Positions 34,227 to 43,946 of a DNA stretch of 56,235 bases are shown piece by piece. The DNA is taken from NCBI GenBank assembly GCA_964370765.1, contig CAYJKW010000008.1, forward strand, positions 1 to 56,235, read 5' to 3'. Below the pieces are notes generated by a model. That model had not been told where the DNA came from. It saw only the letters and a list, made by a program, of their open reading frames with translations, and did not search any database. This DNA comes from CAYJBH01 sp964370765. GTDB taxonomy: Bacteria; Bacillota; Clostridia; Oscillospirales; Ruminococcaceae. The first letter of the stretch is position 1. Every line of letters begins with the position of its first letter. Made by a program: the position numbers and the translations under genes.

Positions 34227-35207
34227 TCACCTCGTATTATCCGGAAAAAAGCATCGCACCTGCTGTTGCTCGCTAACCCTTGTTAGTGCTGGCTCTTCGT
34301 AGTTGCATTTTTCTTTCATATGTCTACAGCGTGGTGCAAACTTACACCCTTTAGGAAGATCATTCGGATGTGGCACATTGCCCGGAATAACCTCTAATCG
34401 ACCTTCTTCAAGATAGTTGTTTGAGGGCATACTTTTAAGTAGTGCTGAAGTATAGGGATGTGAAAACTCTGAATTATCTTTAAAGATATATTCTACCGGA
34501 GCAAGCTCCACTACCTGCCCACAGTACATAACACATACATTATTTGCAACCTGCCTAATTACCCCAAGGTCATGCGTGATAAACATAACGGCTGTTCCAC
34601 TTTGGTGCTTTAATTCGTTTATTAATCTAAGTATCTGCGCCTGTATGGTTACATCAAGAGCCGTGGTTGGCTCGTCTGCAATTAGTAGTTTAGGCTTACA
34701 GGCAAGGGCTATTGCTATCATAACTCTTTGCCTCATACCGCCGGAAAGCTCGTGTGGATACCGTCTTATCATACTCTGTGAGTCTGGAATATTAACTGCA
34801 TTTAGCATGTCTATCGCCGATTCTCTTGCCTGCTTTTTTCCCAGCCCCTGATGTAGCATCAGTGTTTCGGTTATCTGACGTTCAATTGTAAACACCGGAT
34901 TAAGGCTAGTCATCGGTTCCTGAAATATCATTGATATTTTATTTCCCCTAATGCCTCGCAGCTGTGCGTTGTTAAGGTTTGATATTACTTCCCCCTCAAA
35001 AACAATCTCCCCACCATGTATCTTTTGATTTTTTTCAAACAGCTTTAAGACACTCATGGCTGTTTGACTTTTACCCGATCCTGACTCTCCGATAATGCCT
35101 AAGGTTTCCCCCTCATGTATCGCAAGTGATACGCCGTTCACCGCCTTAATATAACCTTTTTTCGTTTCAAAATAGGTATGTAAGTCCTTTATCTCAAGTA
35201 TACTCAT
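34227..35207 (-). CDS. oppD: Oligopeptide ABC transporter ATPase (OppD/DppD type)
   Basis: A 326-residue ATPase: Walker A GESGSGKSQT, Q-loop IFQEPMTSLNP, signature LSGGMRQR, Walker B LLIADEPTTALD and switch His in FITHDLGV. The C-terminal CKFAPRCRHMKEKC motif is the conserved Cys cluster of this subfamily. It forms the heterodimeric motor with OppF. It is 11 bases downstream of the unusual OppC gene. Confidence 0.94.
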   Translation of the reverse strand: MSILEIKDLHTYFETKKGYIKAVNGVSLAIHEGETLGIIGESGSGKSQTAMSVLKLFEKNQKIHGGEIVFEGEVISNLNNAQLRGIRGNKISMIFQEPMTSLNPVFTIERQITETLMLHQGLGKKQARESAIDMLNAVNIPDSQSMIRRYPHELSGGMRQRVMIAIALACKPKLLIADEPTTALDVTIQAQILRLINELKHQSGTAVMFITHDLGVIRQVANNVCVMYCGQVVELAPVEYIFKDNSEFSHPYTSALLKSMPSNNYLEEGRLEVIPGNVPHPNDLPKGCKFAPRCRHMKEKCNYEEPALTRVSEQQQVRCFFPDNTR

Positions 35208-35218
35208 CCCATCTCCTA

Positions 35219-37096
35219 TCAGTCGGCGCTACGTGGGTCCATTGCCTCACGCAGGGCATCCCCTAACATATTAACACATAACGCAGCGAATATTACAAAC
35301 AAAGCCGGTATAAGCCAACGCCACCAATAAAACTCTATTACTGCAATGTCCTGTGCCGATGTCAACATATTACCCCAGGAAGGCGTGGGTTCAGCAACAC
35401 CAAACCCAATAAAGGAAAGTGACGCCTCCGAAAGTAGTGACGAGGCATATCCAAGTGTTATGTTAACAATAATAATATTGAAAATATTCGGCAGGATATG
35501 TCGCCACATTATCTTGTGGTTTCTAATACCTAAAGCCTTTGCAGCAAGCACAAAATCCTTCTCTCGCTCCAACAATAGCTGTGCCCTAATTAATCGTGCA
35601 AGTGACATCCAACTTAGTAAACCCAAGATCACCATTATTAGATATATCTTTTGTTCCTGTGTAAAGCTATGACCTATAACATAGGATAGTGTTATAGCTA
35701 TAGGAAAAAAAGGTATTGCAGAAAACACATCTGTAATTCTCATTAAAAGATGGTCTATCCATCCTCCAAAATAGCCGGAGATTAACCCCACAAACAAAGC
35801 TATAATAGTAGATATTATAACCGCCACCGCACCAACAGTTAACGATATTCTACCACCATGTATAATTCTTGTGAATATATCCCGCCCAAATTGGTCGGTT
35901 CCAAACAGGTATCCTTTGTTTCCCCAGGCTGATAAACTTCCACTATGCTCCAGCGCATAAAACTGAAAATAATCGGCATAGATTTCCTCAACATCCACCA
36001 TATTCGTAGGTGATGTCAACTGACCAAAGGTATCGTCCCCCCACACAGTTACCTCTCCACTCTCAGAAAGTGCAATAAAGTTACTATAGCCGGCATCAAT
36101 AGCAGTAATGTCCTGCAACGATGGGAGTTCTGTAAGCGTATCCTGTATACTGCCCCAGCTATATACCGTTCCGTTTTCGTCAAGTGCAACTACATTTCTG
36201 TTTGTTGCGGTTATATCAATAATATTTACACTACCATCGGTTAGCTCTGCAGGTAATTGTGTGGCAAACTCGGTGCCCCTGTCCCCTACCACCTCCACAG
36301 TGCCATCATCAAGCAGCAGTGCAATGTTGTTATCACCGGCAGCAAACTGCTTTATACGACCATTAATCCTTGATGAAACCAGTAGTGTATTCTTTGCCTG
36401 TGTACTACCCCATATGTAAATTTTTCCATCGCTGCCTAGTAATGCAGTCCACTGTGATGTCGCATCCATCTGCACTATACTAACATCCGAATCTTTAAAG
36501 ACGTTAGCGATGTTGTCCGGAATATCTATCTGACCATTTCCATTGTATCCCCATGCATAGTAGTTATCGTCTGCATCAACGGCAAACACATGATTGCCAC
36601 CGCAGGCAATATCTACAATATGCCCATTTTCAACCTCACTCGGAACATCAAATATATAGGTTGAAACATTCTCCTGCTCTTTGTTGGGTTCTGTTCCCCA
36701 GATATAACAGCCCCCATCATCGGTACTCGCCGCACTAAAAGAAATGCCGGAAGATATCTTTGCAATACTTTTACCAGAAAGCTCTTCGGGGTAGCCTAGA
36801 TAGTTAATGCTTGGTCGAAGGTTTGCATGGGTTAACTCGGTATAGGTTTCGTTTATAGGTATCATTGCTGAGCCTACAAAACAAACAATAAATATAGCAA
36901 CAAACCCCACTGCACCTAAAATTGCAAAACAATTTCTAAGTAACCTATGCAGTATAGTTTGAAATGGTGTCTTTACTAGATCAATTGTATTAAGCTCATC
37001 ATTATGCCCAGCACCCTTAATAAACCTCTTAAGCATACCACCAGTTGAGGTTAACAACCATTTAGGACTATTATTGTTTTTATTCTGGTGTGGCAT
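35219..37096 (-). CDS. oppC: OppC/DppC-type permease with an inserted RCC1-like beta-propeller
   Basis: A 625-residue permease, about twice the usual size. After a cytosolic N-terminus and TM1 (about 57-78) comes an insertion of about 300 residues (100-395) with seven repeats ending in WG-type strands (133, 182, 229, 270 as VG, 314, 352, 392), spaced 38-49 residues. This is the pattern of an RCC1-like seven-bladed propeller. The canonical OppC sequence resumes at GTDQFGRDIFTR (about 399) with five further membrane segments and the EAA-type loop KALGIRNHKIMWRHILPN. The propeller would lie outside the cell, on the receptor-docking face. Reading is continuous, with no frameshift. Confidence 0.9.
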   Translation of the reverse strand: MPHQNKNNNSPKWLLTSTGGMLKRFIKGAGHNDELNTIDLVKTPFQTILHRLLRNCFAILGAVGFVAIFIVCFVGSAMIPINETYTELTHANLRPSINYLGYPEELSGKSIAKISSGISFSAASTDDGGCYIWGTEPNKEQENVSTYIFDVPSEVENGHIVDIACGGNHVFAVDADDNYYAWGYNGNGQIDIPDNIANVFKDSDVSIVQMDATSQWTALLGSDGKIYIWGSTQAKNTLLVSSRINGRIKQFAAGDNNIALLLDDGTVEVVGDRGTEFATQLPAELTDGSVNIIDITATNRNVVALDENGTVYSWGSIQDTLTELPSLQDITAIDAGYSNFIALSESGEVTVWGDDTFGQLTSPTNMVDVEEIYADYFQFYALEHSGSLSAWGNKGYLFGTDQFGRDIFTRIIHGGRISLTVGAVAVIISTIIALFVGLISGYFGGWIDHLLMRITDVFSAIPFFPIAITLSYVIGHSFTQEQKIYLIMVILGLLSWMSLARLIRAQLLLEREKDFVLAAKALGIRNHKIMWRHILPNIFNIIIVNITLGYASSLLSEASLSFIGFGVAEPTPSWGNMLTSAQDIAVIEFYWWRWLIPALFVIFAALCVNMLGDALREAMDPRSAD

Positions 37097-37110
37097 ACCT
37101 AATTATCCTA

Positions 37111-38082
37111 TCAACTTAGCTTTATTCGTGGGTCTACTGCCGCATAGATAACGTCTGCAACAAGAACTGATACGAGGCTTATTACAGCATAAAACAGGTT
37201 AATCGTAGCAATTAGTTGATTGTCACGGTTAAATACAGCCGAAATAATAAGCGTACCGATACCGTCATAGCCGAATACGCTTTCTATAATTGCAGATCCT
37301 GCAAAGAGTGAAAATAGCGTCCCAACAATTATATAGGACACCGGTATAAGTGCATTCCTAAAAGCATGAGAGTATATTACAATCTTTTCGGACAAACCTT
37401 TTGCGCGTGCCGTCCTTATATAATCTTGGCTAAGTGCATCTATCATTGCATTGCGCACATACCTTACCGCACCGGCAAGGCTAATTATTGTTAAGGTGAC
37501 AGTTGGAAGAGCAAGTGTTCTTATCCACTCTAATACCAAATCCCACCCACTGATTATTGATGAATTGGGCATCCCACCCATAGGTAGCCAGCCTAAATTT
37601 ACCGCAAATATATATATTAAAAATATAGCAAGAAAAAAAGACGGTGTAGAGTATGTAATTAACGAAAACAACTGCCACCCATTATCAAAGAGTGACATTC
37701 GTTTTGTTGCACACTTTATGCCCACCGGTATTGCTATCAAAAGATATAAAAAGTTAACACCAAGATTTAAAATAAGTGTATTTTTTAGCGGGTCCCCTAT
37801 TACAAGGGATACCGGTCTATTATAGCTGTTTGAATAGCCGAAATCCCCTTTGAAAACCCCGGAAATCCATACAAAGTACTGTGTGACCACATTTTTATCA
37901 AGGCCTAACTTTTTATACATTGCATCGTATGAGGCTTCATACTGCTCCGGAGATATGTCGGGTGGGAGCATGAAACTTACAGGGTCGCCGGGCATAATTT
38001 TAACAACTGCAAATATTATTACCGATACAAAAAACACAACCGGTATTAATATTAGTATGCGTTTAATGATATACCGAAGCAC
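37111..38082 (-). CDS. oppB: Oligopeptide ABC transporter permease (OppB/DppB type)
   Basis: A 323-residue permease of normal length with six membrane segments. It has the standard N-terminus (MLRYIIKRIL), the external loop LGLDKNVVTQYFVW and the EAA loop TARAKGLSEKIVIYSHAFRNALIP. It pairs with the propeller-bearing OppC to form the peptide channel. Unlike OppC it carries no insertion. Confidence 0.94.
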   Translation of the reverse strand: MLRYIIKRILILIPVVFFVSVIIFAVVKIMPGDPVSFMLPPDISPEQYEASYDAMYKKLGLDKNVVTQYFVWISGVFKGDFGYSNSYNRPVSLVIGDPLKNTLILNLGVNFLYLLIAIPVGIKCATKRMSLFDNGWQLFSLITYSTPSFFLAIFLIYIFAVNLGWLPMGGMPNSSIISGWDLVLEWIRTLALPTVTLTIISLAGAVRYVRNAMIDALSQDYIRTARAKGLSEKIVIYSHAFRNALIPVSYIIVGTLFSLFAGSAIIESVFGYDGIGTLIISAVFNRDNQLIATINLFYAVISLVSVLVADVIYAAVDPRIKLS

Positions 38083-38101
38083 TGTCCCACCTTTTTATTT
38101 A

Positions 38102-40000
38102 TTACTTTTCGGTTTTTGTAATCTGGCAGATTAAATTTTCATAACTTGCGTAGGCAGTAGTATTTAGATTATCAACATATGCATGTGAAATGTCATATAA
38201 TTCATTAGAGTATAATGGCACCTGTGGCATTAGCTCATTAAATCTTATCTGATAGTCAAACCATGCCTCTAGATACGCATCAGTATCTGTAGGATCGGTT
38301 GAACGCATCTCAATAATTAGCTCATCAAGTTTTTCGTCACTTAACCTACCTTTATTTAAGGCTGTTGCAAGGTTGTCTGAATGCCATGTATAGTACCTAT
38401 CAAAAACTGCTGAGAAGTTTGTAGCAAGGTTAAAGGTGCTATAAATTCGGTCGTCACCAAGAAGCGTGTTTGCATCATAATAGTTTTCAAGAACAGCGCT
38501 CCACTCGCCCTTATCCAGATTGAATTGCAATCCTGCAAGCGGTGCATTTGCAGCATACTGTATCTCGATTATATCGGTAAGCACATTACCTTCCTGTCCT
38601 AAGTGGTTAATTACAAGTGGTTCACCGTCCTCGTTATGGCGAAGGTAGCTACCATCAGCAGTTGCTTTTGTACGATCAAACTCAGTTGAGCCATCTGCCT
38701 CATAAATCCACTGTGTTTTATCAAGATAGTCATTTGCAGTATCGATATTAAAAGATATAGGCATTAACGCTTCCTGTAGCTCAGCTGCAGTTTCTTGGTA
38801 CATCCACTGACCTATACCATATTCCGAGTCCACTGTGCTGCCATAACCACCCAACACATAATCTACTACCGCAGACCTATCAATAAGTGATGCAAGTGCC
38901 CATCGTACGTTAACATCTGCCGTTACACCCTCATCACAAAGCATAGCAAGATAGCCATATCCGGAACGAAGATATGTTTGATAGTTAGCAGTTGCTGACG
39001 CTTTAACCGACTCAATCTTCTCGTATTCTACAACACCTTCTACTATATCCACCTCGCCGTTGATAACCCATTCTGCATCGGTCTCAAGCGGAATAGTTTT
39101 TTGGATAATGTTTTGAAGTGTTGGTTTATTGCCATACAAATCGCCCTTAAAATATTCATTAAGCTCTAATGTAACTATCTGGTTTTCAAAAGATACAAAG
39201 TCATAAGGACCGCAGGTTACTGTAGGTGCATAGCGCTCCTCGGCCGAAATTCTATTACAGTTGTCAAGCAACGTCCCCTCCGAAAAAACAAGTTTTGTCC
39301 CCTCATCGGTTGAATTAATTTCACAGGATTTAAGATATGTTTCAAAGTGTATCGGCATCACCGATGCATGTAGTGTTTCCCAATAAAAAGGAAGTTCCTC
39401 GGCAGCGATAGTTACAGAAAATTCGAGATCACTTAAAAGTTGAACACCGGCAAACATGTCGGTTGTGCCGTCGTTGTACTCAGTAAATCCTATAAGTGCA
39501 TCGTTACCGCTGGATGATGCGCCGGCCTCTGCCCACTGAGGAGACGAAAACCACATTATCGAAGCAACATAGTCGCGTGCAGTTATCTGTTGTCCATTGT
39601 TCCAAAAAATATCATCATGTAATGTAAATGTATAGGTTTTGTTTCCGGTATCATCAGTTATAGTATCAACATTCGAAACAACAGTACTATTTAAAATTAT
39701 TTCACCCTGTTCATCAATTTCGTATGTCGACATATAACCACCGGTTAAAACCTTGATAGATAGATCATATGCATTGTTACCAAATCCATAAATAAAGTCG
39801 CCCGTCATTTTCTGTACACCTACTACCAGTGTATCAAGTGGAATCTCAGACGATATTGCAGGAGTTTCTGCCTGTGATACTTGAGATTCAGTTGCCTGTG
39901 ATGATGTAGCATTATCCGCTGTGTTCCCCGTATTAGAGCAACCTGCCAACACCGTTAAAACTACTGAAATGATAACTATTACCGATAATAACTTTTTCAT
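38102..40000 (-). CDS. oppA: Oligopeptide-binding lipoprotein (OppA/DppA, SBP family 5)
   Basis: A 632-residue extracytoplasmic binding protein. The signal peptide ends in the lipobox LAGC (Cys20), followed by a Thr/Ser/Gln-rich linker to about residue 50. The body has SBP family 5 features such as LHDDIFWNNGQQITARDYV (about 152-170) and the NVRWALASLIDRSAVV segment. It captures peptides and delivers them to OppBC. First gene of the operon, with a strong GGAGGAAAGG site and a good promoter (40038-40066). At 632 residues it is longer than typical OppA. Confidence 0.93.
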   Translation of the reverse strand: MKKLLSVIVIISVVLTVLAGCSNTGNTADNATSSQATESQVSQAETPAISSEIPLDTLVVGVQKMTGDFIYGFGNNAYDLSIKVLTGGYMSTYEIDEQGEIILNSTVVSNVDTITDDTGNKTYTFTLHDDIFWNNGQQITARDYVASIMWFSSPQWAEAGASSSGNDALIGFTEYNDGTTDMFAGVQLLSDLEFSVTIAAEELPFYWETLHASVMPIHFETYLKSCEINSTDEGTKLVFSEGTLLDNCNRISAEERYAPTVTCGPYDFVSFENQIVTLELNEYFKGDLYGNKPTLQNIIQKTIPLETDAEWVINGEVDIVEGVVEYEKIESVKASATANYQTYLRSGYGYLAMLCDEGVTADVNVRWALASLIDRSAVVDYVLGGYGSTVDSEYGIGQWMYQETAAELQEALMPISFNIDTANDYLDKTQWIYEADGSTEFDRTKATADGSYLRHNEDGEPLVINHLGQEGNVLTDIIEIQYAANAPLAGLQFNLDKGEWSAVLENYYDANTLLGDDRIYSTFNLATNFSAVFDRYYTWHSDNLATALNKGRLSDEKLDELIIEMRSTDPTDTDAYLEAWFDYQIRFNELMPQVPLYSNELYDISHAYVDNLNTTAYASYENLICQITKTEK

Positions 40001-40037
40001 TTAATTGAGCACCTTTCCTCCGAATTTTACTGAGTTA

Positions 40038-40066
40038 ATTTTAACACATAAAACGATAAAAGTAAA
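40038..40066 (-). promoter_or_regulatory. Promoter of the oligopeptide importer operon
   Basis: On the minus strand the -35 is TTTACT (40066-40061) and the -10 TAAAAT (40043-40038), with a 17-base spacer and TGTGT before the -10. It lies about 40 bases before oppA and back to back with the promoter of the SGNH hydrolase gene. Confidence 0.6.
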
Positions 40067-40082
40067 CATAATTTTTGATAGA

Positions 40083-40111
40083 TTGACATCGCTTGCAACC
40101 AGTGATATACT
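40083..40111 (+). promoter_or_regulatory. Promoter of the SGNH hydrolase gene
   Basis: Perfect -35 TTGACA (40083-40088), 17-base spacer and TATACT -10 (40106-40111) with an extended TGA just before. It is 30 bases before the gene. Confidence 0.75.
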
Positions 40112-40141
40112 GCTGTTAAAGCTATAGAAATCAGAGGGATT

Positions 40142-40762
40142 ATGATTAGACTATTATTTCAAGGGGATTCCATTACAGATTGCAATAGAGATAGGAACAC
40201 GTATCACAGTCTTGGTGTCGGATATGCTGCAAAGGTAGCACAACTTGTTAAAGAGCAGTCGTACGATAATAAGTTTGAGTTTGTTAACAGAGGAATTTCC
40301 GGAAACACAACGGCAGATTTATTACAACGTTACGATACTGACTTTACTGATATCAACCCTAACATTATCTCGATTTTAATCGGTATAAACGACACTTGGC
40401 GTAGATATGAGAAAGGTGAACCGACCTCAACCGAACAGTTTTATTTTAACTACGATAAACTGCTTGCACAGATTAAGCGTGATCTTCCATATGCAAAAAT
40501 AATACTGCTAGAACCTTTTCTGCTAAATACAATGCCCGATCGCATACAATGGCGAGAAGACCTTGATCCCAAAATAGGGGTGGTGCGTCAGCTAGCAAGG
40601 AAGTATGCCGATGCATATATAGCATTGGATGGAATAATTCAGCAATATGTAGTCTTTGGCATATCCGATACCGACTTTGCAGTAGATGCAGTCCATCCAT
40701 CCGACATTGGCCATGCAATAATAGCTAAAGAGTATTTCAAGGTTTTAAAAACGCTACTGTAA
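40142..40762 (+). CDS. SGNH/GDSL-family hydrolase
   Basis: A 206-residue cytosolic esterase-like protein. The four SGNH blocks are visible: GDSIT (Ser nucleophile, about residues 8-12), the Gly in RGISGNTT, GINDTW (Asn) and the catalytic pair DAVHPSD near the C-terminus. Members remove acetyl or acyl groups from sugars, lipids or peptidoglycan. No signal peptide is seen, so the substrate is intracellular. Monocistronic, with its own promoter. Confidence 0.88.
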   Translation: MIRLLFQGDSITDCNRDRNTYHSLGVGYAAKVAQLVKEQSYDNKFEFVNRGISGNTTADLLQRYDTDFTDINPNIISILIGINDTWRRYEKGEPTSTEQFYFNYDKLLAQIKRDLPYAKIILLEPFLLNTMPDRIQWREDLDPKIGVVRQLARKYADAYIALDGIIQQYVVFGISDTDFAVDAVHPSDIGHAIIAKEYFKVLKTLL

Positions 40763-40844
40763 CAGTGCCGTTAAAAAGCCACTAATACCCTTCCAGCTCA
40801 TAAAAGTGTATCTATATAAGCCTACGCTAGGCAAACATTAAACA

Positions 40845-40873
40845 TTGACTAACAACTACCCATATGTTATAAT
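40845..40873 (+). promoter_or_regulatory. Promoter of the UDP-glucose dehydrogenase gene
   Basis: The -35 is TTGACT (40845-40850) and the -10 is TATAAT (40868-40873), with an exact 17-base spacer. It lies about 70 bases before the start codon. Confidence 0.75.
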
Positions 40874-40945
40874 TTAGCTGTTGCTGTTCAAGCTATTACC
40901 TTAAAAGTAAGTAATTAATATATAAACTAGAAACAGAGGTATGTC

Positions 40946-42196
40946 ATGCAAAAAAAATATAAGATTGCAGTTGCCGGTGCAGGGTATGTTGGCCTTTCAA
41001 ACGCAATACTACTTGCACAAAACCATGAGGTTTACGCAGTCGACCTAGTTGAGGAAAAGGTTGCAAAGATTAACAACAAATTATCACCTATATCTGACCC
41101 TGAAATAGAGGAATATCTAGCAACAAAGCAGCTTAATCTTACCGCTACAACCGATGGTGCAGCCGCTTTTAAGGATGCCGATTTTGTGATTGTTTCCACC
41201 CCTACAAACTACGATCCAGATAAAAACTATTTTGATACCTCATCGGTAGAGGCTGTAGTTAATCAAGTATGTGAAGTAAGTCCTAATAGCATTATGATAA
41301 TTAAGTCCACCGTACCGGTCGGATTTACAGAGCAACTTCGTGAAAAAACAGGCTGTAATAAAATCTTATTCAGCCCAGAGTTTTTAAGGGAAAGCAAAGC
41401 ACTTTATGATAATCTATACCCATCAAGAATTATCGTCGGAACCGATCTTGCAGATGAGTTTCTTACCGAAAAGGCAAACGAGTTTGCAGAGCTATTAAGT
41501 CATAGTGCATTAAAAGATAATATTGATACACTTATTATGAACTTCACAGAGGCCGAGGCGGTTAAGCTATTCGCAAACACATACCTTGCAATGAGGGTAT
41601 GCTTTATAAACGAGCTGGATTCTTATGCGCAGACTAAAAATTTAAACGCTAAAGATATCATATCCGGCATATCGCTAGACCCAAGAATCGGCGACCATTA
41701 CAACAATCCAAGTTTTGGTTATGGCGGCTATTGCCTACCAAAGGATACAAAGCAACTTTTAGCTAACTATCAAGATGTTCCACAAAATATGGTTACCGCT
41801 ATTGTTGAAGCAAATAAAACAAGAAAGAATTTCATTGCAGATCAAGTATTACATATGACCGACTACTACAGTTATAGTGACCATAATCAATTTGACAGCG
41901 GTGAAAAAACACCTCCAGTAGTTGGGATTTTCCGCCTAACAATGAAATCAAACAGTGATAATTTTAGGCAAAGTTCTGTACAAGGTGTAATGAAACGAAT
42001 TAAAGCAAAGGGCGCAACCGTAGTTATTTTCGAGCCAACATTAGAAAATTCAACTTCGTTCTTCGGCAGTAAGATTGTAAACGATATTCAGGAATTTAAA
42101 TCTATGTGTGATGCCATTATCGCCAATAGATACGACGAAATACTCGACGATGTATCACACAAGGTTTACACAAGAGATATTTTTAAAAGAGATTAA
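40946..42196 (+). CDS. ugd: UDP-glucose 6-dehydrogenase
   Basis: A 416-residue enzyme that oxidises UDP-glucose to UDP-glucuronate with two NAD+. It has the Rossmann motif GAGYVGLSNA (about 11-20), STPTNYD, the FSPEFLRE segment, the helix with N/D residues FANTYLAMRVCFINELD and the catalytic cysteine in GGYCLPKDTKQL. The C-terminal domain has VVIFEPT. The length and the FSPEFLRES form match the short bacterial Ugd type. UDP-glucuronate would feed capsule or other polysaccharide synthesis, consistent with the glycosyltransferase nearby. Confidence 0.94.
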   Translation: MQKKYKIAVAGAGYVGLSNAILLAQNHEVYAVDLVEEKVAKINNKLSPISDPEIEEYLATKQLNLTATTDGAAAFKDADFVIVSTPTNYDPDKNYFDTSSVEAVVNQVCEVSPNSIMIIKSTVPVGFTEQLREKTGCNKILFSPEFLRESKALYDNLYPSRIIVGTDLADEFLTEKANEFAELLSHSALKDNIDTLIMNFTEAEAVKLFANTYLAMRVCFINELDSYAQTKNLNAKDIISGISLDPRIGDHYNNPSFGYGGYCLPKDTKQLLANYQDVPQNMVTAIVEANKTRKNFIADQVLHMTDYYSYSDHNQFDSGEKTPPVVGIFRLTMKSNSDNFRQSSVQGVMKRIKAKGATVVIFEPTLENSTSFFGSKIVNDIQEFKSMCDAIIANRYDEILDDVSHKVYTRDIFKRD

Positions 42197-42217
42197 TCTA
42201 AATAAATTTCAAGACCA

Positions 42218-42253
42218 ACGGCCGGCATAGAGTTAAGACTCGATGTCGGCCGT
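42218..42253. terminator. GC-rich stem-loop between ugd and the convergent GGDEF gene
   Basis: Arms 42218-42233 and 42238-42253 (ACGGCCGGCATAGAGT and ACTCGATGTCGGCCGT) pair over 16 positions with two mismatches around a four-base loop. It overlaps the last codons of the minus-strand gene. There is no good U-tract on either side, so termination efficiency is uncertain. Confidence 0.5.
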
Positions 42254-43816
42254 GTATATTACATATCCATTCTTAGTTTTTTTCTTGCATGAATACATTG
42301 CAAGATCCGCTTTATAATATAGTTCCTCAAACGTTCTACCATGTTCCGGAGATATTGCAACACCTACACTACAAGAAATTTCAATCGCTAGATTTTTTTG
42401 AGTATACTCTCTGTTTATAGCCTTGCATAACGCTTGCGCCTTTTGTATAATTTTGCTTTCGTCCACTCCACCGGTAAGAAACACCACAAACTCGTCTCCA
42501 CCTATGCGCCCAACTATATCCTGAGTTCTGAAATTTTTTGCAATAGACGCGTGTACATTCTTCAGCACATCATCTCCATAGGAATGTCCAAATGTATCAT
42601 TAATGCTTTTAAAGTTATCAAGGTCTATCATAAAAAACACACCTTGATTATTTTCGTTCAGATAATCTTTTATATGCATTTCGGTAGCTTTTTTATTGTA
42701 AGCACCTACAAGTGAATCAAGCTGTGCAGTATGTTGTATCGATTTCATATCATTTATGTCATCCAGAATCGCTATAATTGCTAATACATCATCACTTTCC
42801 GGATCTTTCTTTGTGCTAACAATCGAACGAACCCAATAGCAATCACCATCGTCATGTACAAGCCTAAACTCAGCCGAAGACTCAAACTTATCATTTTTAA
42901 AGTTTTCAAGTATATTAGCAAGGGAGATATTGTCAGCAATAATCTCCTGATCATCCTCAACAACAAAGCCCCTCACCTTTTTTTCATAGAACTCAGAATA
43001 GCTAACATCCTGAATCGGCATTGTTTCAGAATTTTCTATATACTTTGTGACCCTATCTTTAGTACAATTTATCTCAATAATATATATAGATCGACTTTCC
43101 ACCACCTGCTTATAAATCGCATCCTGTGCAATAATTTGCCTATGCTCTTTTAGCATATCAAAACCTATAAGTGAGAAAACCCCAACATAACCTGTAAATA
43201 GCGAAACAAAGGCAGCAACTACCTGATGTAATGCAAGCCAGCTATATCCTATATCGTGAATATATACATTTCCATTTACGATCATATAGATATTGGCAAG
43301 TATAAGTAAAAGCAGAAATACAATCAGCGCCTCGCTTTTTTTACCAAGAAGCTTGAGGTATTTTCTTGGTAATATCTTTAGCATTGCTAAATTAATCAAC
43401 GCTGTCAGTATTGTAGTTGTAACAAGTACCCACCAAAAAATTTCCGGATCACTGGAAATTTCATAAAATGTTTCACCACTTGCAAAGGATAATATAGCGG
43501 TTATAATGGCACGTGAAAACATTATGTGCAGGTTAAAAAACAGGGCACAACATATTCTTGTAGTCTTTGATGTTGAACGATAAAAAGCAAATACCATTAT
43601 GGTATAAAAAACAAGCATTATAAAATAGCCTAATGCAGACATACTTCCAAAAGAAAATAGAAGCACCGTGCCACTTAGGCTGCTAATAACGCCAAAAAGA
43701 AATATCTTGGTTTTTGAGTTTTTTTTATCAAATATTCGTTCTATCAATTCAAGATACAGAACGTTTGTAAACAGATATATTACATTAAAAAGAACAATTA
43801 AAGTAGTTATAGACAT
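42233..43816 (-). CDS. Membrane diguanylate cyclase with PAS-like domain
   Basis: A 527-residue protein. About seven membrane segments (residues 1-225) are followed by a PAS-like sensor region (about 235-355) and a GGDEF domain. The active site GGDEF is intact at 439-443, and the product-inhibition I-site RTQD lies five residues before it, so this should be an active, feedback-controlled enzyme making c-di-GMP from two GTP. The signal sensed by the membrane part is unknown. No EAL domain is present. Confidence 0.9.
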   Translation of the reverse strand: MSITTLIVLFNVIYLFTNVLYLELIERIFDKKNSKTKIFLFGVISSLSGTVLLFSFGSMSALGYFIMLVFYTIMVFAFYRSTSKTTRICCALFFNLHIMFSRAIITAILSFASGETFYEISSDPEIFWWVLVTTTILTALINLAMLKILPRKYLKLLGKKSEALIVFLLLLILANIYMIVNGNVYIHDIGYSWLALHQVVAAFVSLFTGYVGVFSLIGFDMLKEHRQIIAQDAIYKQVVESRSIYIIEINCTKDRVTKYIENSETMPIQDVSYSEFYEKKVRGFVVEDDQEIIADNISLANILENFKNDKFESSAEFRLVHDDGDCYWVRSIVSTKKDPESDDVLAIIAILDDINDMKSIQHTAQLDSLVGAYNKKATEMHIKDYLNENNQGVFFMIDLDNFKSINDTFGHSYGDDVLKNVHASIAKNFRTQDIVGRIGGDEFVVFLTGGVDESKIIQKAQALCKAINREYTQKNLAIEISCSVGVAISPEHGRTFEELYYKADLAMYSCKKKTKNGYVIYTADIES

Positions 43817-43946
43817 ATGACCTATACCTTATGATATTTGTTGTTCGAATGATCGCATTTGCATGCTACTCACAAATACTACGATATATCATTATACTAT
43901 TATTTATTGTGGTTGTCAAATTCATTATCACAAAATAGATGTCTTT

